Assembly (NCBI GenBank): GCA_021777635.1 | Contig: JAJYDI010000026.1 | Location: forward strand, 1-15,871 | Direction of reading: 5' to 3' | DNA: 15,871 bases | From: Pseudomonadota bacterium | GTDB lineage: Bacteria; Pseudomonadota; Gammaproteobacteria; Xanthomonadales; Rhodanobacteraceae | Shown here: positions 1-8,900 of the stretch, one piece after another | Layout: the number at the start of each line of letters is the position of its first letter | Numbering within the stretch: position 1 is the stretch's first letter | Made by a program: the position numbers and the translations under genes | The notes under the pieces: generated by a model | What the model saw: the letters and a program-made list of their open reading frames with translations, nothing else | The model's database searches: none | What the model was told of the DNA's origin: nothing

Positions 1-411
1 GATCGGCGCGGTCGGATGATCCTCGTCGATCGGATCGGTGACCGGATTGCCGAACACCGCCGCGGTCGAGGAGAACACGATGCGATCGACGCCCGCCGCG
101 CGCATCGCTTCGAGCAGGGTCAGCGTGCCGACCACGTTGTTGCGATAACAGGCGTAGGGCTCGACCACCGACTCGCCGACCAGCGAGCGCGCGCAGAAGT
201 GCATCACGGCGTCATGGCGTTGCAGCGCGAACACGGCGTCCAGCGCGGCGCGGTCGAGCACGTCGCCGACCACCAGGGTGCCCCACTGCACCGCCGCGCG
301 ATGCCCGCTCGCCAGATTGTCGAACACGGTGATCTCGTGCCCGTGCCCGGCCAGGCACTTGACCATGTGCGCGCCGATGTAACCGGCGCCGCCGCAGACC
401 AGGATTCGCAT
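1..411 (-). CDS. galE: UDP-glucose 4-epimerase, N-terminal part (runs off the left edge)
   Basis: The first 137 codons of a minus-strand gene are present; the rest lies outside the window. The protein begins MRILVCGGAGYIGAHMVK, with the Rossmann GGxGYIG dinucleotide-binding loop at residues 8-13. It continues with VFDNLASGHRAAV (about residues 29-41), the sugar-nucleotide epimerase region MHFCARSLVGESV, and FSSTAAVFG near residue 115, which contains the catalytic Ser/Thr of extended short-chain dehydrogenases. These features fit GalE, which interconverts UDP-glucose and UDP-galactose using NAD+ in the cytoplasm and feeds surface polysaccharide synthesis. The catalytic YxxxK lies beyond the edge, so a related epimerase such as a UDP-GlcNAc or UDP-glucuronate 4-epimerase cannot be excluded. 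The ATG at 411 is directly followed by the Rossmann strand, which supports this start. The gene is divergent from etfB across 152 bp. Confidence 0.88.
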   Translation of the reverse strand, partial: MRILVCGGAGYIGAHMVKCLAGHGHEITVFDNLASGHRAAVQWGTLVVGDVLDRAALDAVFALQRHDAVMHFCARSLVGESVVEPYACYRNNVVGTLTLLEAMRAAGVDRIVFSSTAAVFGNPVTDPIDEDHPTAPI

Positions 412-450
412 ACGCCGCGATCGCTCCCTCGGATGGCAGCGCATCCTACA

Positions 451-477
451 CGCGCTGCGACGCGCTGCGACGCGCTG
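451..477. repeat. 10-bp tandem repeat, about 2.7 copies
   Basis: The unit cgcgctgcga occurs twice perfectly and then as a 7-base partial copy, inside the 152 bp divergent region between the galE-like gene and etfB. The 10-bp period is close to one helical turn. No function can be assigned from sequence; it could be an array of protein-binding half sites or simple slippage. Confidence 0.75.
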
Positions 478-504
478 TCCCACGGGCGCCGCGATGCGCT
501 GGGT

Positions 505-510
505 TAGAAT
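505..510 (+). promoter_or_regulatory. Possible -10 element for etfB
   Basis: TAGAAT lies 54 bases upstream of the etfB start in the divergent intergenic region and resembles a sigma-70 -10 box. No convincing -35 hexamer is visible at 16-18 bases upstream. The same hexamer occurs upstream of the metB-like gene on the minus strand (12015-12020), which mildly supports both. A small perfect hairpin follows at 529-544 (6-bp gcccgc/gcgggc stem, 4-base loop) and would sit in the etfB leader. Confidence 0.35.
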
Positions 511-563
511 CGCGGTTTGCCTGTCCTCGCCCGCACGCGCGGGCCCGCACGAAAGGAATCCCG

Positions 564-1310
564 ATGAAGATCCTGGTCGGCTACAAGCGCGTCGTGGACT
601 ACAACGTGCGCATCCAGGTGAAGCCCGACGGCTCCGGCGTGGTCACCGAGGGCGTCAAGCAGTCCGCCAACCCGTTCGACGAGATCGCGCTGGAGGAGGC
701 TCTGCGTCTGCGCGAGAAGGGTCTCGCGGCCGACGTCATCGTGGTCGGCATCGGCCCCGCCGACCTCACCCCCCATCTGCGCAACGGTCTGGCAATGGGC
801 GCCAATCGCGCCATCCACGTGGTCAGCGCCGGCGCCGTGCAGCCGCTGACCGCGGCGCGCGTGCTGCTCAAGCTGGTCGAGCGCGAGCAGCCCGGGCTGG
901 TGATCCTCGGCAAGCAGGCGATCGACGACGACAACAACCAGACCGGGCAGATGCTGGCCGCGCTGTGGGGCCGGCCGCAGGCGACCTTCGCCTCCAGGGT
1001 CGAGGTCAGCGGCGACGTCGCGCGCGTCACCCGCGAGGTCGATGCCGGCCTCGAAGTCCTCGAGATCGACCTGCCGGCGGTGATCACCACCGACCTGCGC
1101 CTCAACGAGCCGCGCTTCATCAAGCTGCCCGACATCATGAAGGCCAAGTCCAAGCCGATCGAGACCATCGAGCTGGCAGCGCTGGGCGTGGAATCCGGTG
1201 ACTACCTCCGGGCCACCGCCACGGCGCCGCCGCCCAGGCGGCAGAAGGGTGTGATGGTCAAGGACGTGCCCGAACTGGTCGCCGCGCTGAAGGCCAAGGG
1301 ACTGCTGTGA
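564..1310 (+). CDS. etfB: Electron transfer flavoprotein subunit beta
   Basis: This 248-residue protein has the usual EtfB length. It is the AMP-binding subunit of the EtfAB heterodimer, which collects electrons from acyl-CoA and other flavin dehydrogenases and passes them to ETF-quinone oxidoreductase. Visible hallmarks are the N-terminal MKILVGYKRVVDYN strand, NPFDEIALEEALRLRE near residues 36-51, the nucleotide-binding stretch GKQAIDDDNNQTGQMLA at 116-132, and the family signature around residues 165-195 (LPAVITTDLRLNEPR then IKLPDIMKAK). The start is set by AAAGGAA a few bases upstream of ATG 564. etfA follows in the same direction after 221 bp of repeat-filled sequence, an unusually wide gap for these partners. 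Confidence 0.96.
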   Translation: MKILVGYKRVVDYNVRIQVKPDGSGVVTEGVKQSANPFDEIALEEALRLREKGLAADVIVVGIGPADLTPHLRNGLAMGANRAIHVVSAGAVQPLTAARVLLKLVEREQPGLVILGKQAIDDDNNQTGQMLAALWGRPQATFASRVEVSGDVARVTREVDAGLEVLEIDLPAVITTDLRLNEPRFIKLPDIMKAKSKPIETIELAALGVESGDYLRATATAPPPRRQKGVMVKDVPELVAALKAKGLL

Positions 1311-1332
1311 GCAGGTCGCGCCCGCGCCGGTG

Positions 1333-1388
1333 GCCGGCATCCCGGGACGCTGCCGTGCCCACGACGCCGGCATCCCCAGGACGCTGCC
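1333..1388 (+). repeat. Imperfect direct repeat in the etfB-etfA gap
   Basis: Two near-identical 22-23 base units, gccggcatccc followed by ggacgctgcc, occupy 1333-1354 and 1366-1388 and differ only at the centre. A shorter related piece (tcatccccaggaacgac) lies near 1429-1445. They sit beside the longer dispersed repeats of this gap. Confidence 0.6.
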
Positions 1389-1415
1389 ATCCTGAGACCG
1401 AAGGTCGAAGGATCT
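1388..1415 (+). repeat. Intergenic dispersed repeat, forward copy (degenerate)
   Basis: The segment catcctgag...gaaggatct matches the general form TGTCA-CCCTGAGC-N-GCGAAGG-ATCT seen at five other places in this window. The centre of this copy has diverged (accgaaggtc). It lies between etfB and etfA and faces an inverted copy 43 bases downstream. Confidence 0.6.
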
Positions 1416-1458
1416 GGCTGCGATGACCTCATCCCCAGGAACGACGTCTCCATGCACG

Positions 1459-1487
1459 AAAGACCCTTCGCTGCGCTCAGGGTGACA
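1459..1487 (-). repeat. Intergenic dispersed repeat, inverted copy
   Basis: Read on the minus strand, this segment is tgtcaccctgagcgcagc followed by gaagggtctt, the cleanest copy of the family in the window. Together with the degenerate forward copy at 1388-1415 it makes an interrupted inverted repeat that could fold in the etfB-etfA transcript. Confidence 0.7.
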
Positions 1488-1531
1488 CGATCCCGGCCCT
1501 CACCACTTCCGCACCACTGAAGACCCACTCC

Positions 1532-2473
1532 ATGAACACCATCCTGATCGTCGCCGAACACCGGGACGGCAAGCTCAATCCCGCCACCGCCAAGTGCGTG
1601 TCCTGCGCCAGGGTCATCGGCGGCGCGATCCGCGTGCTGGTGCTGGCCGACCGCACGGGCGCCATCGCCAGCGAGGCCGCCCGGCTCGACGGCGTCGACA
1701 AGGTGCTGACCGTCGAGCGTGCCGAGAACGCCCACGCGCTGGCCGCGGTGCTGGCGCCGCAGGTCGCCGCAGCGGCCAGGGACTGCACGCACCTGCTCGC
1801 GCCGTCCACCACCTTCGGCAAGGACCTGCTGCCGCGGGTGGCCGCGCTGCTGGGCGTGGCCCAGGTCAGCGACATCATGGCCGTCGACGGCGCGCACGCG
1901 TTTCAACGCCCGATCTACGCCGGCAACGCGGTCCTGCACGTCGAGGCGCCCGCTGACGCCGTCGTGATCGGCAGCGTGCGCGTGGCCTCGTGGCCGGCGG
2001 CCGCCACCGCCGCGCAGACCGCGCCGATCGAGGCGCTGGCGCTGGCCGTCGAACTGCCCACGCACACGCGCTTCATCGAACTCCGGCAGGGCAAGAACGA
2101 CCGCCCCGACCTGCAGAGCGCCCGCCGCGTGGTCTCGGGCGGACGCGGCGTCGGCTCGGCGGAGCACTTCGCCATCATCTTCAAGCTCGCCGACCGGCTG
2201 GGCGCCGCGGTCGGCGCCTCGCGCGCCGCCGTCGATGCCGGCTACGTGCCCAGCGACATGCAGGTCGGCCAGACCGGCAAGATCATCGCGCCCGAGCTCT
2301 ACGTCGCCATCGGCATCTCCGGCGCCATCCAGCATCTCACCGGGATCAAGGACGCGGGCACCATCGTGGCCATCAACAAGGACGCCGAGGCGCCGATCTT
2401 CGAGGTCGCCGACTTCGGCCTGGTCGGCGACCTGTTCAAGATCGTGCCGGAACTGGAGCAGGCGCTGGGGTGA
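1532..2473 (+). CDS. etfA: Electron transfer flavoprotein subunit alpha
   Basis: This 313-residue protein has a typical EtfA length and is the FAD-carrying partner of EtfB. The N-terminal domain (about 1-185) has the EtfA opening TILIVAEH and [15 protein letters not shown]. The C-terminal FAD domain contains [12 protein letters not shown] at 202-213, the flavin-binding stretch [20 protein letters not shown] at 245-264, and the family signature through [20 protein letters not shown] (264-283), then [19 protein letters not shown] (284-302). The start has only a weak GAAG element upstream but aligns with the first strand of the family. In Xanthomonas etfA marks one border of the variable LPS locus, and here it likewise precedes the non-housekeeping block. 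Confidence 0.96.
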   Translation: MNTILIVAEHRDGKLNPATAKCVSCARVIGGAIRVLVLADRTGAIASEAARLDGVDKVLTVERAENAHALAAVLAPQVAAAARDCTHLLAPSTTFGKDLLPRVAALLGVAQVSDIMAVDGAHAFQRPIYAGNAVLHVEAPADAVVIGSVRVASWPAAATAAQTAPIEALALAVELPTHTRFIELRQGKNDRPDLQSARRVVSGGRGVGSAEHFAIIFKLADRLGAAVGASRAAVDAGYVPSDMQVGQTGKIIAPELYVAIGISGAIQHLTGIKDAGTIVAINKDAEAPIFEVADFGLVGDLFKIVPELEQALG

Positions 2474-2521
2474 GCCCGGGCCGCTCCTGCCCCTCACCCG
2501 CGACGACGCATGAAGCGCAGC

Positions 2522-2550
2522 TTGTCACCCGGAGCGCAGTGAAGGGTCTT
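2522..2550 (+). repeat. Intergenic dispersed repeat, forward copy
   Basis: Reads ttgtcacccggagcgcag then tgaagggtctt. It differs by a few bases from the copy at 1459-1487 read on the other strand, which shows that members are independent, diverged insertions and not one tandem array. Confidence 0.65.
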
Positions 2551-2592
2551 CCCCACGGCCATGTTTCGGCCCCAGGGACGGCTCCCGCGGAG

Positions 2593-2617
2593 AAGATCCT
2601 TCGGGCTGCTCCCTCAG
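2593..2617 (-). repeat. Intergenic dispersed repeat, inverted degenerate copy
   Basis: On the plus strand this reads aagatccttcgg...ccctcag, which is the family motif in reverse orientation with a disturbed centre. It lies between two forward copies. Confidence 0.45.
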
Positions 2618-2625
2618 CAACTTCG

Positions 2626-2688
2626 TTGTCACCCTGAGCCACGCGAAGGGCCAAGCAGCTTGTCACCCTGAGCCACGCGAAGGGTCTT
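2626..2688 (+). repeat. Pair of forward dispersed repeats, 34-base spacing
   Basis: Copies at 2626-2650 and 2660-2684 share 25 identical bases (ttgtcaccctgagccacg then cgaaggg) separated by nine bases. The second copy extends to gtctt at 2688 like the other members. Perfect identity suggests a recent local duplication. Confidence 0.75.
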
Positions 2689-2767
2689 CCACACGCCGCC
2701 TGTCCTCACAGTTCCCTTTCATGGCCGCACTTCTTAGGATGGCGGTATACCCCGCATTGAAGCGACC

Positions 2768-4720
<1,953 letters not shown>

Positions 4721-4736
4721 ATCAATCACGGAAGAC

Positions 4737-5699
4737 TCAGCGCTGGCTACTGCTTGGCAACTTGCGCGGATTGCTCAGCCAAGGATAATCGTATGCAAAG
4801 CCACCATGCGCGGAGACTCCGGCGCCATCGGCTCGTCGATGCGCGGGTGGATAACCCTGCAGTGATGTGTAGTGCGTCACATAAGATTTACGCGTGCGGG
4901 CAGGATCTCGGATAGCCGTGCCCTCGTGTACAAGATTACCGTGCCAGATCAGCACGTCGCCACGTTTGGGCAGGAAGATTTCCCGCTCGATCGCGCACGC
5001 ACGCATCCGCGACCACAGATAGTCGGCGAACTCCCTCGGCGTTCTCTCGCTCCCGGGCTCCATCAATATACTGCCCTGCCCCCAGTCGAAGAACCCCGAG
5101 AGTTCCGTGCGGTGCGAGCCCGGATAATAAGCCAGTGGCCCCGAATCCGCATGGATGTCTTCTAGTGGGATCCAGCTGGCGGCAAGATGAGCCAGCCGGG
5201 TCTGGCAGCGCACATACGGATAGTCGATGTGTGCGGGTTGCTGGCTGCCACGATAAAACGTCAGCGACTGCAGCACGCACGGCGGTGACTTAAAAATGTG
5301 CCGGAGGAACGCCGTGACCTCGGCAGTAAGACTCAGCATTGCTGCGGCGTGCGAAATGCTGTGAATACTGTTGAATTTTACGCCATCTGAGTCCAGGTCA
5401 GCCGCGCTGAACTCGGCAATCGACCGCTGTACACCCTTTATTTCGGCGCCGAGTTCGAAATCACGGTGATGCTTGCGCAGATATTCAACGTCATCGAGCA
5501 GAGCGTCAATCAGTGACACATCGACAGCACGTTCAAAAATAACTACCCCACGCTCGCGCCACTCCTGCAATTTGCGCTGTAAGTCATGTCTCGCTCGCCC
5601 TGAAACCTTTTCGACATAACCGTGCACATCGGCGAACTCGCGATCGATCCACGGACGCGATTCGATCCAGTCTTGCGCGGTCGTCACTGGCATGGCCAT
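4737..5699 (-). CDS. PhyH-family Fe(II)/2-oxoglutarate dioxygenase
   Basis: This 320-residue protein is of the phytanoyl-CoA dioxygenase (PhyH) type. The probable iron ligands are H157 and D159 in AHIDYP and H258 in WHGNLVHEGTA, with an arginine ten to twelve residues later (R268 or R270) suited to bind 2-oxoglutarate. LAYYPGSHR (189-197) and KRGDVLIWHG (245-254) are typical core strands. The family hydroxylates varied small molecules, lipids and sugar or peptide precursors; the substrate cannot be read here. An AGGTGA element lies just upstream. ATG 5699 and ATG 5693 (residue 3) are both within workable distance, and the longer form is listed. Sampled lines are near 50% GC, lower than the flanking genes, which suggests transfer. 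It is downstream of the 1586-residue glycan protein on the same strand. Confidence 0.85.
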   Translation of the reverse strand: MAMPVTTAQDWIESRPWIDREFADVHGYVEKVSGRARHDLQRKLQEWRERGVVIFERAVDVSLIDALLDDVEYLRKHHRDFELGAEIKGVQRSIAEFSAADLDSDGVKFNSIHSISHAAAMLSLTAEVTAFLRHIFKSPPCVLQSLTFYRGSQQPAHIDYPYVRCQTRLAHLAASWIPLEDIHADSGPLAYYPGSHRTELSGFFDWGQGSILMEPGSERTPREFADYLWSRMRACAIEREIFLPKRGDVLIWHGNLVHEGTAIRDPARTRKSYVTHYTSLQGYPPAHRRADGAGVSAHGGFAYDYPWLSNPRKLPSSSQR

Positions 5700-5704
5700 A
5701 TCAC

Positions 5705-5914
5705 CTACGAAGGCCTACACAGCGTCATCGCAACACTGGCAATGCCAGTGCCACTAGGCCAGGATACCCTCTGGGCGTATGGGGCTGCGCCGTATCGGTT
5801 CCGGCGGAGCCCAGGCAAGCGATCCCCTCGATGGGATCGCCGCTCGAATCTGCGCGGAGTCCGCACCAGCCGCCGGGACCACGGGTTAAGGGTGTCGCGA
5901 GCGTTGCTGAACAT
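5705..5914 (-). CDS. Possible 69-residue small ORF upstream of the dioxygenase
   Basis: An ATG at 5914 is preceded by GAGAGGAAG at good spacing and opens a 69-codon frame. Its TAG stop (5705-5707) overlaps the AGGTGA ribosome-binding element of the dioxygenase gene. The geometry would suit translational coupling or a leader peptide. Against it, the product is Arg-rich (16 of 69) with no recognisable domain, and third-position GC by hand count is about 69%, not clearly coding. Two hairpins lie inside it (5734-5750 and 5819-5840). It may be chance in high-GC DNA. Confidence 0.22.
   Translation of the reverse strand: MFSNARDTLNPWSRRLVRTPRRFERRSHRGDRLPGLRRNRYGAAPYAQRVSWPSGTGIASVAMTLCRPS
5734..5750 (-). 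other. Short hairpin in the leader of the dioxygenase gene
   Basis: A perfect 7-bp stem (cactggc/gccagtg) closes a 3-base loop, about 35 bases upstream of the dioxygenase start. No U-run follows on the minus strand, so it is not a standard intrinsic terminator. Confidence 0.4.
5819..5840 (-). other. 8-bp perfect inverted repeat between glycan gene and dioxygenase gene
   Basis: gcgatccc at 5819-5826 pairs with gggatcgc at 5833-5840 across a 6-base loop. It lies about 107 bases after the stop of the 1586-residue gene, in a 247-bp gap. It could act as a weak terminator, a processing site or an operator. No U-tract is present. Confidence 0.4.
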
Positions 5915-5946
5915 CGGGCTTCCTCTCGCCATTCGGGTCTGTGACA

Positions 5947-8900
5947 TCAATCGAGCAACGCCGCGGTCATCCGGTGCCGATCGATCGTCGGTATCTGAGG
6001 CGTAGCCAGACCGAATTGTTGATACAGCTTCTGTGCATAGTCCACCGCCTTGTCTCGGGCTTCCGCTGCCAGGGGGTGCCGTTGTCTGATCCAGCGTTGC
6101 GCGCGCATGACTTCGAGCAGGTGTGGCCACTGGTCAGAACCGAGGGTCACGCTCCGGGAATGACGCCGATGCAGATTCAGGCTGCGGGGATCGAATGCAA
6201 CGCTTCCGCAGGAGAGCACCGCCACATAGGCCAGCCAGTCGCCAGCAATGCGATACTCCCGCATCGATGGCAGCGCGTCCGCCAGCGCCTGCTGCAGCGC
6301 CGAACGTCGGAATACCACCGCGCTGACGTTGGGAACCGTGTTCTTCACCGCCAGATAGCGTCGTATCTCGTCCTCGCCCTCGTTGCGGTAGGGCTGGCGC
6401 CAATGCGTCGCTGAGACCTCGTCGGTATAGGCATGGTAGTCCCCCGCCAGAGTGCGGCCCTGCGCATCGATCTGACAAGACTGGCAATAGCTCATCACCA
6501 CATCGGTATCATCGAACGCTGGCACGACCGTCTCGAGAAATCCCGGTTCGGCCAGATCGTCGGCCTCGGCAATCCAGACAAAATCTCCCCGGGTCAACTC
6601 GACGCCGCGCGCCCACTGTTGGAAAACCGAGCCCGAGTTGGTGGCATTGACCACGATGCGAAGATCAAGTCCGAGTTCCTGCGCGGCTGACCTGGCCACA
6701 GCAATGCTGTCATCGGTCGATGCGTCATCAAGCAGGATGACTTCGAAAACCGGAAGCGACTGTCGTGCGATCGAAGCGAGACGCTCCCGCAGATAGCGGG
6801 CATAATTGTAATTGGGAATAATCACCGATACCCGCGGCAGCGAACGACCGGCAAAACCGAGCAGATCGTACAGATAGGCGCGGAAACTGAAATCGGACGC
6901 TATCCGTGCCGCACCGACAGCGCCGAGGCGCGCCGCCTCCCGCCGGTCGCCGAGCAATTCGAGAACGTGATCGGAAAACGCACCGACATCGTCTTGCGCC
7001 ACCAGGCGCCCCGCCCCTTCCAGCAGCGCGGCAAATCCGCCGCTGCCGGCAAATGCCACGACCGGCACTCCGACCTGAAGCGATTCCAACAGCACCGAGG
7101 GGAACGGATCCTCGCGCGAGGTCAATGCATAGATATCGGCTCCGGCGTAATAGGGATCGGTATCGGCCTGGCGTCCGGGAAAATGGAAGCGGCTCTGATA
7201 GCCTGACGCGGTGATCGCGCGCCGCATCGGTTCTTCGCGGGTGGTATCCCAATGCCCGACCCAGACACAATGCGCACGCGCATCGGCGCGCAGTACGCGT
7301 ATACCCGCCTCGATGAAGCGGTCGATCCCTTTGCGGTGATCGGCGTAACCGACGCCAAGCACGATGCGGGCATCCGCATCGATACCGAGCCGCGCACGCA
7401 GCTCGGCACGAGCATCTGCAACACCGGCTGCCATGACATACCGGTTGCGCTTGTAGACGCCCTGCGGGCATACATGGGCCACACCCGGCGCAAGCGGCGC
7501 GATGCTGGCAAACGCATCGCGGACCTCGACGGCCGCGAAGACCACCGCATGCGCGGACTGCGCCAGCATGCGTGCGTGTCGCTCCAGCTTGAACTGCGCA
7601 ATCACTCCCGGCAGTTCGTGCACCAGGGCGACGACGCGGATGCCTGCCGCGCTCAGCGTGCCGGCGAACAGGCCCGATACCGTCGTGTTGCAGAACGCCA
7701 GATCAAAACCGCGCGCCGCCAGGTCGGCCGCCAGCGACCGCGCCTCGGGGCCTTCCGGGTCACGTCCGGCCAGCGAACGAATCGGCGCCGCGGCGGCGAA
7801 CTCTGCGCCCAGAATGCCATCGCCCAGCAGCACGATCTCGACCGCGGCGGCTAAGCCCGCAGCCAGATGGCGCGCCATGTGCAGCGCGAGGTACTGCGCA
7901 CCGTGTGGGTGAGCGTCATGCGATACCACGACGACGCGACTCATCGGCTTCGGCACACCGGAGTCACCCGATGACACCAGCGCCTCGCGGGTCGCCTGCA
8001 GATAGGCATAGCCATAACGCCGGTCGGGCTCCAGATAGGCCCCCTCGGCCCACTCGTTCCACGCGTTGATGAACACCAACCGTTCGCCGGCCACGGGATG
8101 GGCCTGCGCATAATCGCCGGCAAACTGCAGCCATTCGCGATAACGCGCGGGCGTGGAGCCGAGAAAGGTGTAACCGCGGGCAGGCTTGCGTGCCTCGTTG
8201 TCCCAGGACGGGAATACGCCGCGGATCAGCGGATAGTCCGGCGACGGTCTGGCGCGCGCGCGCGCGACCACTTGCGCGTAGTCCACAACATGACCCGCAT
8301 AAGCGGGGTTGATGATCGCGACATCGGCGTTGATCGCCGGCAGGTCGCGCGCGATGACATGCGGCGGAAACTCGATCGCAGCATCGAAGCCGAACCGACA
8401 CGGGTCCTCGACATCAAACTGGGCCATGGCGAGAAAAATCTCGCCAATGCCCGCCATGCGGCAATGCTCACGCCAGCGCTGCACGGTGGCACTGGCATCC
8501 GGCAGCAGCGCGGGCCGATAAACGACCAGCAACGGACGCCCCGCGATGCGGATGTAACGGGCGTCGACCAGCAGCGGCTCGAGGGTGCGGATGAACGCGA
8601 GGTCATCTTCCGGCGAGTGGTTTTGCGCCATCAGCACATCCTGCTCGTGGCCATCCCAGCGCCGCGTCCAGTTTTCGTTGGCCCAGCAGACACAAAACGG
8701 GAAATCGAGTTCGCGCATCGCCACAAACTGTTCGAGTGGACGCTCCAACAGGCGCCTGCCGCCAAACCAGTAGTAATGGAAACAGAAGCCGCCGATGCCG
8801 TAGTGTCGTGCAAGCTCGACCTGCCGCCGCATCACGTCGGGCACCCGCAGGTCATAGAACCCCAGCTCTCCCGGAAGCCTGGGCTGATAGTGTCCGACGA

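Larger units (their letters stand above)
2474..2767. other. 294-bp gene-free stretch between etfA and aacS, rich in repeats
   Basis: No open frame in this stretch looks protein-coding. It holds four copies of the dispersed repeat, at 2522-2550, 2593-2617 (inverted), 2626-2650 and 2660-2688. The last two are identical over 25 bases and sit 34 bases apart. The final 80 bases (to 2767) are repeat-free and should hold the aacS promoter; TATACC near 2746 is a possible -10 element but no matching -35 is evident. Confidence 0.7.

Noticed and set aside
1202..2497. Minus-strand open frame opposite etfA
   Set aside because: It runs through the intergenic repeats and the antisense of etfA without any motif; a by-product of strong GC3 bias.
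1388..2688. CRISPR-like array
   Set aside because: The repeats are too few, lie in both orientations, have irregular spacing and have no cas genes nearby.
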